From Chloroflexota bacterium (GTDB lineage Bacteria; Chloroflexota; Anaerolineae; Aggregatilineales; Phototrophicaceae): a stretch of 64,000 bases of DNA. The position numbers and the translations under genes were made by a program. The stretch is from contig QUBZ01000006.1 in assembly GCA_014338005.1 (NCBI GenBank), forward strand, positions 1-64,000. Reading direction: 5' to 3'. Under the pieces are notes generated by a model. It was not told the DNA's origin. It made no database searches and worked only from the letters and a program-made list of their open reading frames with translations. This document shows, piece by piece, positions 34,601 to 42,711 of this stretch (positions are counted from its first letter, which is position 1; every line of letters begins with the position of its first letter).

Positions 34601-35231
34601 GGCTCTTCCCTTCCGACTCCCACCGCTTCAGGATGCGCTGGATGTAGCGCCAGCTTCGTTTGTTATTCTCCACCGCTTCCCGGATGGCTTCTTCAATCCA
34701 GTGGGACGGATAGTCTTTTTCGGCATCCTTCAGCGCGTCCGCGATCATGGCGGTCAGCGGCCCGATATTTTCCTCGTACAGGCGGTAGATATTCGGGCGC
34801 TCCGGCAGGATTTCGACCGGGTTCACGGTGTCAAACGGCTTCCAGCGCCCCTGCTGCACCTGCTGGACGGCGGTTCTGCCCAGGGCGGTATTGGCGAAAT
34901 ACAGGGTTTCGCGCCCGTTTTCGGCTGTCACATCGGCGCATAGCAGCGCGCCGCGCTCGACCGCCCGCCCCAGCGCCGCATCCAGCGTGTCATCCGGGTC
35001 GGCGTCCGGGTCGGCGGCGGCCAGGCCGCGCATCAGGTCGGGGCTGTCGGCAAAGTCCTGGCGGCGCAGATAACGAAACCGCTCGTCCTTTTGCGGCAGC
35101 GCCCAGAAGCAGAACAAGATAACTTTCAGTTCGGCCAGGTCGTCCACCAGCGGCAGCAGTTCCGCGAAAAACGGCGCCGGCATTTCCACCATCCGCACCT
35201 TGCCGGGCGGGAAGCCATTAAACTTCTGCAT
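34521..35231 (-). CDS. dnaD: DnaD-domain replication initiation protein
   Basis: 236 residues. The C-terminal part (about 148-213) is a DnaB_2/DnaD domain: IYRLYEENIGPLTAMIADAL, then HWIEEAIREAVENNKRSWRY and IQRILKRW, ending in the conserved W-x-Y-I-x-x-I-L-x-x-W pattern. The N-terminal part looks winged-helix-like. DnaD proteins remodel DNA and help load the helicase. ATG 35231 overlaps the dnaB stop (TGATG), so DnaB, DnaD and DnaC are produced together. Confidence 0.85.
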   Translation of the reverse strand: MQKFNGFPPGKVRMVEMPAPFFAELLPLVDDLAELKVILFCFWALPQKDERFRYLRRQDFADSPDLMRGLAAADPDADPDDTLDAALGRAVERGALLCADVTAENGRETLYFANTALGRTAVQQVQQGRWKPFDTVNPVEILPERPNIYRLYEENIGPLTAMIADALKDAEKDYPSHWIEEAIREAVENNKRSWRYIQRILKRWESEGKSREIAGQYPEQDGQSYVTGELSRFIKH

Positions 35232-37564
35232 CAGATTCGACTCAAATCCACGCTGCGTTCGGCAGCGTTCAAAAACTTGGTGAGCGTCTTTTCAAAGTAC
35301 AGCGACACCGTGCCGGTCGGGCCGTTGCGGTGTTTGGAGATGATGAGATCGGCCTGGTTGGGGAACTCGGTGGCCTCGTTATAGACTTCATCACGATAGA
35401 GGAATATCACGATGTCCGAGTCCTGCTCGATACTGTTATGAGCAACAATATCGTTTGCCACAAAACACTGATTCCCCGGCACGGTCAGGTCGTATACCTG
35501 CGCCTCGCCATCCGGTTCAATATACCTGATCTGATCCCAGTATACGCCGCTCTCCGCCAGCCGCTCAACGTTCACCGATACGGACATGTTTACAGCCCGC
35601 GCGTTCTGCCGTTCAGCATTGTCCATCGTCTGTTCGCGCGGCCCATCCAGGCGGCGCGGCAGCGCGATATGATCTTCCGGCGTCAGTTCGTCCAGGCGCT
35701 TCCAGCCGTGAATGGTGAGAAACCTGTGATTGGCGGTGGCGCGAATGGTGCGGCCTAGCTGCGTGGTCAGCCGGTAGACCGGTTTCGTCCCGGTGCAGAA
35801 AGCGTTCGTCACCGTGCCGGGTTCGAGTTTCCAGGTTTCGGTGTTAAGGCTCATCACGCGGAAACCGACGCGCCCGCACAACTCCGCAATCGGCACATAA
35901 CATCCACTGTCCGGCAGATAAATGAGCGTGTCCCCCGTGAGGCAGCCGGACTCGCGCAGGTCGCTGAGAACAGGCCGCTTGTCCTGGCGCTGTTCCACCG
36001 CGCGGGAAAGCTGCGCCGCCGACAGCACCGGCACGTTTAATTCGCGCGCCATCTCCTTCAGGCTGCGGCTGATGAAGCTGATCTCCTGCACGCGGTTGTT
36101 GGAGTACGCGCCGCCGGCGTTCATCAACTGCATATAATCCACAATCACCAGATCGAGGCCGTGTTCCCGCGCCAGACGAAAACATTTCGTCCGCATCTGG
36201 ATGGGGTTCATAGCCGGCGTATCGTCAATGAAAACGCGGAAGCTGCTGAGGGTTCCCGCCGCGCGGACGAAACGCCCCCATTCCTGATTGGTAAGCTGGC
36301 CGGTGCGGAGGTTCTGGCTGTTGATGGCCGCCTCCATCGAAACCAACCGCTGCACAATCTGTTCGACACCCATCTCCATGCTGAAGATGGCGATTCGCGC
36401 CCCCAGCCGCGCCATATTCACGGCAGCGGACAGCATGAACGATGTATTGTGGCAGACGATACCATTGGCGATAAAAGCCTGGCCTTCGGGAACGGTGAGG
36501 TCATAACAGTGCTGCGGGCCGGAGTCCTCAATCTGCGTGATTTCGTCCCGGTAAAACTCAACCCTGTCCCACACGGCGGCGCGGCGCTGGACGGCGACAT
36601 AATCCCCGCACGACAGCTCGGCGAGCTGCTTCCAGACCTTCCTGCCATTTTTCGCCAGAACCAGCACCGGATGGTTAAACGTTCCGGTCAATGAATAACC
36701 CGCCCGCGTCGTCAGCTTCAGGGTGGGCTTCACGCCGCTGTCGTAGAAGTAGGCGGTCTGGCGCATTCCGTCCGGCGTCTGGATGCCGATCTCCAGCGGG
36801 TAGTAGCAGCCGCCTTCATCGTCCGGGAAACCCGGCCCGTCGGGCTTTAACATTTCAATCGGGACTGCACCCCGTTCAGTGTTGACCAGCGTCCCACCTG
36901 CAACACATTTTCCCATGCCGGGCCGGCCCGCGAAAATGATGAGGTCGGACTTTTGTAGGCCGCCGAGCAGCTTGTCCAGGTCTTTGAAGCCGGTCGGCAG
37001 ACCCAGCGCCTCGTCCTGGTAGCGCATCAGGTGTTCGATGCGGTCATAATAGGCGCTGATGGCCTCGCGCATCGGCACCATTTCTTTGGTAAGCTGGCGT
37101 TCGGTCACGTCAAACAAACGCGCTTCGGCATCGGCGATGACCTGCTCAATCGCCAGTTCTTCGTTCAGCGCCAGCGCCTTGATCTGGTCGGAAGCCGCCA
37201 TCAGCCGCCGCCGGGTGGCCGCGCGCTCCACCAGGCGGCCATAAACTTCGGCGTGCATGGCCGACGGCGCGCTGTTAATCAAATGCGTCAGGTAAGCCGG
37301 GCCGCCGATTTCATCCAGCTTGCCCAGGTCGTCCAGTTCTTTAGAGAGCGTGACATATTCAATCGGCTCGTCGCGCTCCACCAGGCGCTGCATGGCCTGC
37401 CAGATGTAGCGGTGGCGCAGCAGAAAAAAATCGTCGGCCTGCAAAAAGGCGGCCACGCCAAAATACGCCGGCGGGAAGGTGATAACCGCGCCGATGGTGG
37501 CTTCTTCAGCTTCCTGGCTGTAGGGGGCGGGCTGACTGCCCCAACCGTCGAACAGATTGCTCAT
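35231..37564 (-). CDS. dnaB: Replicative DNA helicase DnaB with two mini-inteins
   Basis: 777-residue precursor. The N-terminal DnaB domain starts YSQEAEEATIGAVI. The RecA-like ATPase domain is split by two inteins: one inside the Walker A loop (GRPGMGK before, TSFML after) and one at LRESG/SIEQD. Removing 154 and 170 residues leaves about 453 residues, the normal DnaB length. VIVDYMQLM is Walker B. DnaB unwinds DNA ahead of the replisome. Because the P-loop is interrupted, the helicase should be inactive until splicing. ATG 37564 is preferred to the in-frame TTG 37588, since MSNLFDGWG is close to the usual N-terminus. Coupled to DnaD by TGATG. Confidence 0.95.
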   Translation of the reverse strand: MSNLFDGWGSQPAPYSQEAEEATIGAVITFPPAYFGVAAFLQADDFFLLRHRYIWQAMQRLVERDEPIEYVTLSKELDDLGKLDEIGGPAYLTHLINSAPSAMHAEVYGRLVERAATRRRLMAASDQIKALALNEELAIEQVIADAEARLFDVTERQLTKEMVPMREAISAYYDRIEHLMRYQDEALGLPTGFKDLDKLLGGLQKSDLIIFAGRPGMGKCVAGGTLVNTERGAVPIEMLKPDGPGFPDDEGGCYYPLEIGIQTPDGMRQTAYFYDSGVKPTLKLTTRAGYSLTGTFNHPVLVLAKNGRKVWKQLAELSCGDYVAVQRRAAVWDRVEFYRDEITQIEDSGPQHCYDLTVPEGQAFIANGIVCHNTSFMLSAAVNMARLGARIAIFSMEMGVEQIVQRLVSMEAAINSQNLRTGQLTNQEWGRFVRAAGTLSSFRVFIDDTPAMNPIQMRTKCFRLAREHGLDLVIVDYMQLMNAGGAYSNNRVQEISFISRSLKEMARELNVPVLSAAQLSRAVEQRQDKRPVLSDLRESGCLTGDTLIYLPDSGCYVPIAELCGRVGFRVMSLNTETWKLEPGTVTNAFCTGTKPVYRLTTQLGRTIRATANHRFLTIHGWKRLDELTPEDHIALPRRLDGPREQTMDNAERQNARAVNMSVSVNVERLAESGVYWDQIRYIEPDGEAQVYDLTVPGNQCFVANDIVAHNSIEQDSDIVIFLYRDEVYNEATEFPNQADLIISKHRNGPTGTVSLYFEKTLTKFLNAAERSVDLSRI
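35435..35944 (-). other. DnaB mini-intein 2 (LRESG/SIEQD site)
   Basis: 170 residues from Cys1 (CLTGDTLIYLPDSG) to the terminal His-Asn (VANDIVAHN), followed by Ser of the extein. Block B is TANHRFLTIHGWKRLDEL, block F is VYDLTVPGNQCFVAND. Site and sequence resemble the well-known Synechocystis DnaB intein, but there is no room for a homing endonuclease, so this is a natural mini-intein. All splicing residues (Cys1, block B Thr/His, His-Asn, Ser+1) are present. Confidence 0.92.
36446..36907 (-). other. DnaB mini-intein 1, inserted in the Walker A loop
   Basis: 154 residues from Cys1 (CVAGGTLVNTERGAVPIEML) to NGIVCHN, with Thr as the +1 extein residue. Block B is SLTGTFNHPVLVLAKNG, block F is CYDLTVPEGQAFIANG. 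The insertion lies between Lys and Thr of the P-loop GMGKT. No endonuclease domain. A Cys sits immediately before the terminal His-Asn. Confidence 0.92.
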
Positions 37565-37677
37565 GAAATTCCAGGTATTGGGAAACAAAACGGCGCGAGA
37601 AAATGGCGCACCGTTTTAGACTCTTGAATCTATCATAGTCGCCGGGGAAAGCCGGCGCAAGCGTACCGGCGGCGCGG

Positions 37678-38202
37678 TCAGTCCTCGCTGTCCTCTAAAT
37701 CGTCAAAATCCAGCGTGTCCACAAAGTCGGCAAACGCGCTCAGGCGGGATTCATCCACCTCGCTGGCGGGGGTTTCGCTGGCGGCTTCCTTCTCAACATC
37801 TTCATCCGGCTCGGTCGCCGCCCGGTCCATCACCGTTTCGGAGACGAAAATCGGCGCGCTCACCCGCACGGCCAGCGCGATGGCGTCGCTGGGCCGCGAG
37901 TCAATTTCGAGCTGCTCGCCGGCGACATCCACCACAATCCGCGCGTAATACACGTCCTGGCGCAGATCGCTGATAAGAATGTGAACTACGCGGCCACCCA
38001 GTTCGTGGATGACCGACTTCAGCAAATCGTGTGTTAAGGGGCGAGGGGTGGGCATGTCCTGAAGTTTGACCGTGATGGCTTCCGCTTCGCACGGGCCGAT
38101 CCAGATCGGCAGGTAACGCTCGCTGTTGACATCTTTGAGGACAACCACCCGATGCTGCGACATTAAGCTCACACGGATGCTGTCAATGATTACCTCTATC
38201 AT
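37678..38202 (-). CDS. Bifunctional nuclease family protein (DUF151/BFN)
   Basis: 174 residues. The BFN domain is clear: [49 protein letters not shown] and [20 protein letters not shown], matching DUF151 proteins reported as DNase/RNase in Thermotoga and plants. The C-terminus (about 130-174) is a strongly acidic tail. Divergent from the flavodoxin gene across a 211-base region. The Shine-Dalgarno is weak. Physiological role in bacteria is unclear. Confidence 0.88.
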   Translation of the reverse strand: MIEVIIDSIRVSLMSQHRVVVLKDVNSERYLPIWIGPCEAEAITVKLQDMPTPRPLTHDLLKSVIHELGGRVVHILISDLRQDVYYARIVVDVAGEQLEIDSRPSDAIALAVRVSAPIFVSETVMDRAATEPDEDVEKEAASETPASEVDESRLSAFADFVDTLDFDDLEDSED

Positions 38203-38367
38203 GAGATTTTTACTTTACCCCTCAGTGCCAGTCTTCTCACTGATTTTGCTGTTAAAGCCGATTATACCCCGAAGCAGGCAGACGGCAATATACAAAACAG
38301 CTCTCGTTTCCTTTTTTAAAGTCGGCCAGCCGCCCGCCGCAGGTGGCGCGCAGCGGCCTACTTCGCC

Positions 38368-38390
38368 TATAATGAAACACAAAATTTGTG
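38368..38390 (+). promoter_or_regulatory. Candidate -10 box and palindromic operator of the flavodoxin gene
   Basis: TATAAT at 38368-38373 is followed five bases later by the perfect 13-base palindrome CACAAAATTTGTG (38378-38390), overlapping the expected transcription start, where a repressor would block initiation. No clear -35 hexamer. Confidence 0.5.
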
Positions 38391-38413
38391 ATTTTTTAAC
38401 GAGGAGCGAGGCC

Positions 38414-38938
38414 ATGAACATCCTGATCGGTTACGCCAGCGCGCACGGTTCCACTGCCGAAATTGCCGAATTTATGAGCGGCATTTTTAACGAGCGCGGT
38501 TTTAAAGTCACGGTCGCCAGCGTGGAGACGATCAAACTGATCGGCCCTTACGACGTGGTGATCCTGGGTACAGCCATCCATGCCGGAACGTGGCTGCCGA
38601 AGATGGTGGATTTCGTGACCGCCTTCCATGACGCGCTGGCGGATAAGCCGCTTTACCTGTGGGTCAACTGCATCCGCGTGCTGGAAGCGCATGGTTACGA
38701 CCACGTGATTGAATATTACATGGTTCATGACCTGCTGAAAGGACTGGACGTGCGCGAGATTACGGCCTTCGCCGGCAAGCTGGACTTGCAGCGCGTGGAC
38801 TGGAACGAACGCTGGACGCTGGCCGCGCGTTACGACGGCACAACCTGGCCGAGCAATTTTGACGGCGATTTTCGGGATTGGGACAAAATCCGCACCTGGT
38901 GTGAAAAAATCGCTGCCAGCGTTTCAGCTCAGGCATAA
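38414..38938 (+). CDS. Flavodoxin-domain protein (HemG-like)
   Basis: 174 residues. The FMN phosphate loop is at the start: MNILIGYASAHGSTAEIAEF, with a second FMN region VVILGTAIHAGTWLP and a third ending in LYLWVNCI. This matches the flavodoxin_5 type, which includes the menaquinone-dependent protoporphyrinogen dehydrogenase HemG. Long-chain electron transfer partner is unknown, and no haem genes are adjacent. ATG 38414 follows GAGGAGCGAG; an upstream frame extension from 38126 has no support. It has its own promoter, palindromic operator and strong terminator, so it is probably a single regulated gene. Confidence 0.8.
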   Translation: MNILIGYASAHGSTAEIAEFMSGIFNERGFKVTVASVETIKLIGPYDVVILGTAIHAGTWLPKMVDFVTAFHDALADKPLYLWVNCIRVLEAHGYDHVIEYYMVHDLLKGLDVREITAFAGKLDLQRVDWNERWTLAARYDGTTWPSNFDGDFRDWDKIRTWCEKIAASVSAQA

Positions 38939-38943
38939 ACGAT

Positions 38944-38972
38944 AAAAGTGCCTGGCGGCCAGGCACTTTTTT
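38944..38972. terminator. Strong bidirectional intrinsic terminator
   Basis: Perfect 12-pair stem, AAAAGTGCCTGG at 38944-38955 with CCAGGCACTTTT at 38959-38970, three-base loop, T-run to 38972. The A-rich 5' arm gives a T-run on the other strand, so it can end both the flavodoxin (+) and LysM (−) transcripts. Confidence 0.85.
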
Positions 38973-39061
38973 ACCGACAATCCCGATCACCCGCTCTCCC
39001 GCAGCCGCGCCGGTTCTTTCGGCAGCCCCGGTTTGTTGTGTCTGCCCTGCCCCCTTGTGGT

Positions 39062-39922
39062 CTAATTAGAGGGAATCACCAGCTCCTGCCCGACCGACAG
39101 CCGGTCGGGGTTAGCCAGGTTGTTGGCCTCGATAATCGCCTGAACGTTAGTGTTAAAACGCCGCGCGATGGCGAACAGCGTATCGCCGGATTGAACCGTG
39201 TAGGTCGTGCCGCCAACCGGCGCGACCACCGGCGGCTGCTCGTCCGTCCCCTCGATGCCGGCAGCCGGTTCACCGGCGGGCGCGCCCGGCACGCAGCCGG
39301 GGATTTGCAGCGTTTGCCCCGGCTGAAGCAGATCGCCCACAACCTGCGGGTTCGCGGCGCGCAGTTCCGCCAGGTTGACGTTATTGTTGACGGCAATCCG
39401 AAACAGGTTGTCGCCGGGGCGGACAGTATAGGTGCATTCGCCGGGTTCGGCAAAAGCGGTCGGCGTAATCAGCCCTGATGGCGTGGCCGTCGGCAGATCA
39501 AAAACGACCGCCAGCGTCGGCACGACCGGCGTCACCGGTCCCAACGGGCTGAACGGGGTGATGAAGGTGGCCGGGGTCGGCGTGGTTTCCACCGGCGGCT
39601 CCGGCGCGGCTTCGGTGGCCGCTTCCGGCTCGTTCAGTTCAAAGGTCGGCAGCACCATTTCCGTCGGCGTGGTTTCCACCGGCGGCGCGATTTCCTGCGG
39701 GGTCGGCGTGGCCGGGAAGTCGCGCGTTGGCGCGATCAGGGTGATGGGCGGCAGCGTCGCCGTCGCCGGGAAATCGGTCAGTTCCGGGTTATCGGCTTCC
39801 GGGACGTTAATCGGTATCTCGGTGCTGCTGACGGGCTGGAAGGATTCGCCTGCCTGCTGGTAGCAGCCTGCCAGCATCAGCAGCAGGAGAATAACAATCC
39901 CACGCCCGCTTATTTTCCACAT
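39062..39922 (-). CDS. LysM-repeat lipoprotein
   Basis: About 286 residues. A signal peptide ends in the lipobox LLLMLAGC, so it is a lipoprotein on the outer face of the membrane. A long Pro/Thr/Val-rich low-complexity linker (about 25-165) is typical of Chloroflexota surface proteins. Two LysM domains follow: TYTVRPGDNLFRIAVNNNV with TLQIPGC, and TYTVQSGDTLFAIARRFN ending in VIPSN. LysM binds peptidoglycan glycan chains. ATG 39922 has GAGGAG about eleven bases upstream; the in-frame GTG at 39940 overlaps that site. No enzymatic domain is seen. Confidence 0.85.
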   Translation of the reverse strand: MWKISGRGIVILLLLMLAGCYQQAGESFQPVSSTEIPINVPEADNPELTDFPATATLPPITLIAPTRDFPATPTPQEIAPPVETTPTEMVLPTFELNEPEAATEAAPEPPVETTPTPATFITPFSPLGPVTPVVPTLAVVFDLPTATPSGLITPTAFAEPGECTYTVRPGDNLFRIAVNNNVNLAELRAANPQVVGDLLQPGQTLQIPGCVPGAPAGEPAAGIEGTDEQPPVVAPVGGTTYTVQSGDTLFAIARRFNTNVQAIIEANNLANPDRLSVGQELVIPSN

Positions 39923-40046
39923 AAAACACGCGCTCCTCACTTCAGTAACTCAACCTTTGAGCATACACCCAAGCGCGTTTACAGGCAAAAAGGGTTGCAA
40001 TTGCCCCCTGCTTGGGTTAAAACTAACCGGGCTGCCGGAAAGAAAG

Positions 40047-40457
40047 GTGGATAATCACGTGGCCGCAGAGGGCAAGAGGCGGGTTCTGGTCGTTGATGAT
40101 GACCCGGAATTGCAGAATCTCGTGAAGATACTGCTCGACCGGGTGAGTATAGACACTATTCCGGCATTAAATGTCGCCGAAGCCGTCCAGATTTTACGCG
40201 GCAAACCCCTGCCCGATCTGGTTCTGCTTGACCTGATGCTGCCGGACATCAGCGGTTTGGAACTTTTACGCCAGATGCGCGCCAAAGAAGCCTTTGACCA
40301 TCTGCCGGTGGTGATCCTGTCCGCGATGGCCGACCCCAAAGAAATCCGTGAAGGGTTGGAGATGGGCGCGGATCGTTACCTGACCAAACCGTACATCGCC
40401 CACAATCTGATTAAAACCGTCCAGGAAGTGATACGCACAGGCCGCCGGCAGAAATAA
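40047..40457 (+). CDS. Single-domain response regulator (receiver)
   Basis: 136 residues from GTG 40047. Receiver motifs: VLVVDDDPELQNL (acid pocket Asp17-Asp18), phosphoacceptor Asp62 in LLDLMLPDISG, Ser in VILSAMAD and Lys in YLTKPYIAHN. No output domain, so it probably acts by protein contact. The start is uncertain: GTG 40047 has GGAAAGAAAG before it, and GTG 40059 also fits; a TTG at 39957 would add a non-conserved 30-residue lead. It is followed by a PadR regulator after 82 bases. Partner kinase unknown. Confidence 0.85.
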   Translation: MDNHVAAEGKRRVLVVDDDPELQNLVKILLDRVSIDTIPALNVAEAVQILRGKPLPDLVLLDLMLPDISGLELLRQMRAKEAFDHLPVVILSAMADPKEIREGLEMGADRYLTKPYIAHNLIKTVQEVIRTGRRQK

Positions 40458-40539
40458 ACCACGCAGCTTGACTCTATTCCCGCACCCCTGCTATGCTTAC
40501 CGTAAGTCCTGCCATGCAGCAAATGGAATAAAACCGGTG

Positions 40540-41226
40540 ATGAACGATGCCGAATTAACCATCCTGAGTCTGGTCGCCGAAGGCCCGCGCTACGGGTACG
40601 AGATTCAAGAACTGATTGACGAGCGCGGCCTGCGCGAATGGCTGACCATCGGTTTTTCCTCAATTTATTACATCCTCAACAAACTTGAGCGCCAGAACAT
40701 GCTCACCGGCCAGTACCGCGCGGAGGGGCGCGGCCCGGCGCGTAAGCTCTACACTATCACCGAGGCCGGGCGCGGCATCCTGCAAACGGCGGTGGCCGAC
40801 CTGCTGCGCCAGCCGCGCGCCCTGGGGTCGGGCTTCGAGCTGGGGCTGGCAAACCTGCGCGCGCTCAAACCCCGCCAGGTGTACCAGGTGCTTCACCACC
40901 ATTTGATTGACCTGCGGCACAACCTGGAGTCGGTCGAAAAAGCCTGGCAGCGGCACGAACAGGAAGGCACGTCCAACGCCGAACATATCCTGGCGCTTTA
41001 TACGCACAGCCTGGCGATCATGCGCGCCGAAGAAACCTGGCTGGTCGGTTTTCTGGATGACTGGAAAACGCGCTACCCCGGCGTGGAACAGGACAGCCCG
41101 AAAAACAACGAGGACGAAAACGACCCCGCCCGCGCCGCCACGCGCATCAACCCGCGCACGGCCACGACCGACCCGGCCAAGATGATCCAGCGCCTCAAAC
41201 GCCGCCCTCCAACGGCGGAAAATTAA
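40540..41226 (+). CDS. PadR-family transcriptional regulator
   Basis: 228 residues. The N-terminal winged helix is typical: ELTILSLVAEGPRYGYEIQE, SSIYYILNKLERQNML and KLYTITEAGRGIL. A C-terminal helical domain (about 90-175) mediates dimerisation and ligand response (PadR subfamily Vir_act_alpha_C type), followed by an Asn/Asp/Arg-rich low-complexity tail. PadR proteins usually repress transporter or stress genes. ATG 40540 is one codon after a GTG in the same frame. Its 3' end overlaps the convergent GT39 gene by 32 bases. Confidence 0.9.
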   Translation: MNDAELTILSLVAEGPRYGYEIQELIDERGLREWLTIGFSSIYYILNKLERQNMLTGQYRAEGRGPARKLYTITEAGRGILQTAVADLLRQPRALGSGFELGLANLRALKPRQVYQVLHHHLIDLRHNLESVEKAWQRHEQEGTSNAEHILALYTHSLAIMRAEETWLVGFLDDWKTRYPGVEQDSPKNNEDENDPARAATRINPRTATTDPAKMIQRLKRRPPTAEN

Positions 41227-42676
41227 GCGCGTAAACGACAAAACGCCCATCGTCGTAAGCAACCGATATGTCCACCCCGGCGGCGCGCAGCGCATCCAGC
41301 CAGGGCTGGGCCGGCTGGTGGCGCGGGACGGGGAAATAACGCGCGCCGCGTTCGTCCAGACGCAGGGCGCCCGCCACCAGCGCCGCCGGAGTTGGATAAT
41401 ACACCCGCCGTTTGTCCGACCACGCCCCCAGATAATAATCCAGTTCCCACCCCAACCAGTGATCGTAAATGACCGCCGCCACCGGCTGCTTGCTCAGGTA
41501 GGCCGCCAATGCATCAATGCCGGCGTGTTTCCCCCGGTCGCCGCCGACCGGCACGCGGCCAGATGCGGCCTCTACCGCGCCCGCCAGCAGCAGCGCCCCG
41601 ACGATCAAACCGGCGGCACGCTGCGGCGCGACCAGCCAACCGCGCGTATTTTCCCACGCCCAATCCAGGCCGCGCGCCGCCAGCAGCACAATCAGCGGCA
41701 GCGCCGGCAGCAGGTAGCGGTCGTAGATGTTGAACGCCACCACCACATGCAGCAGCAGGTAACCGAGCAGGTAGGCGGCCAACAGCAGGTCGGCCCGCGC
41801 TGAACGGCTGCGCGGAAAACACGCGCCCCGCGCCGCCAGCGCCGCAGCGGCCAGCACGCCCAGCAGCGCCGTCATCAGGGGATAGGCCGCCAGCCACCCG
41901 CTCAGTTCCGCCCAGGCGCGCAGACGCGGAACGATCTCGTCGAAGCGCACCAGCAAGCGGCCAGGGTCGTTATGCGCCGCCGCCAGCGCCCACACGCCGT
42001 CCGGCTGCGCGCGCGCCGCGTCCCAGGCCAGCAGCAGCGCAAAACCCAGAGCCGCCGGCAGGCACAACCGCATGGTGTCGAAAACCGCCGAACGCCAGCC
42101 GCCGCCCTGCCCCGCCCGGCTGCCCCAACCGGCCAGCGCCAGCAGCGGCAGATAATAAAGCGCCTGCTGTTTGCAGCCAAAACCCAGCGCCAGCCACAGC
42201 CCCGCCCACAACCAGCGGCGGGCGCTCGCCAGCCGCAGCGCCAGAACGATACACAGCAGCATCAGGCCGTCGGTGAAGGCAGTGGCGCTGAAAGCGACCG
42301 CATAGGGCGACAGCGCCAGCAGCAGCATCGCCAGCAGGGGCGTCCGCCCGCGCCCGTACAGCCGCCGCGCCAGCGCGTAAACCAGCGCCACCAGGCATAG
42401 GCTCGCCAGCGCGTTCGGCAGGCGCGCGGCGAATTCCCCGGCGTACACATCCAGCGTTAACACGCCATCCGGCAGGCGCGTAACGCCGACCAGCGTCATC
42501 GAAAGGGCGCTGGCATAAATGCTCAGCGGCGGTTTGTCCAGCGGGCCGCGCAGCAGCCAGTCGCCGTTCACCGCCGCGCGGCGGGCGAAGGTGGCGAACA
42601 GGGCTTCATCCGGGTGAAAACGCGCCTCCCGCGCCAGCACGTGGAAGCGCAGCACCGCCGCCAGCAGCAGAATCAA
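41195..42676 (-). CDS. GT39-like (ArnT/PMT-type) membrane glycosyltransferase
   Basis: 493 residues with about ten to twelve helices. RFHPDEALFATFARRA in the first loop has the Asp-Glu pair of the PMT/ArnT class, and LDKPPLSIYA follows as in that family. These enzymes use polyprenyl-phosphate sugars to glycosylate lipids or proteins outside the membrane. TTG 42676 is the only start codon in the open frame, and has no clear Shine-Dalgarno; it begins 35 bases after the DUF1028 stop. The last 32 bases overlap the convergent PadR gene, so antisense effects are possible. Acceptor unknown. Confidence 0.8.
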   Translation of the reverse strand: MILLLAAVLRFHVLAREARFHPDEALFATFARRAAVNGDWLLRGPLDKPPLSIYASALSMTLVGVTRLPDGVLTLDVYAGEFAARLPNALASLCLVALVYALARRLYGRGRTPLLAMLLLALSPYAVAFSATAFTDGLMLLCIVLALRLASARRWLWAGLWLALGFGCKQQALYYLPLLALAGWGSRAGQGGGWRSAVFDTMRLCLPAALGFALLLAWDAARAQPDGVWALAAAHNDPGRLLVRFDEIVPRLRAWAELSGWLAAYPLMTALLGVLAAAALAARGACFPRSRSARADLLLAAYLLGYLLLHVVVAFNIYDRYLLPALPLIVLLAARGLDWAWENTRGWLVAPQRAAGLIVGALLLAGAVEAASGRVPVGGDRGKHAGIDALAAYLSKQPVAAVIYDHWLGWELDYYLGAWSDKRRVYYPTPAALVAGALRLDERGARYFPVPRHQPAQPWLDALRAAGVDISVAYDDGRFVVYALNFPPLEGGV

Positions 42677-42711
42677 CAGGGGCAGCCCGCGACCACCCCG
42701 CAGCCGTCCGG

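Noticed and set aside
36446-36907. Homing endonuclease in DnaB intein 1
   Set aside because: Only about 154 residues lie between Cys1 and Asn, all explained by the splicing domain; no LAGLIDADG or HNH motif.
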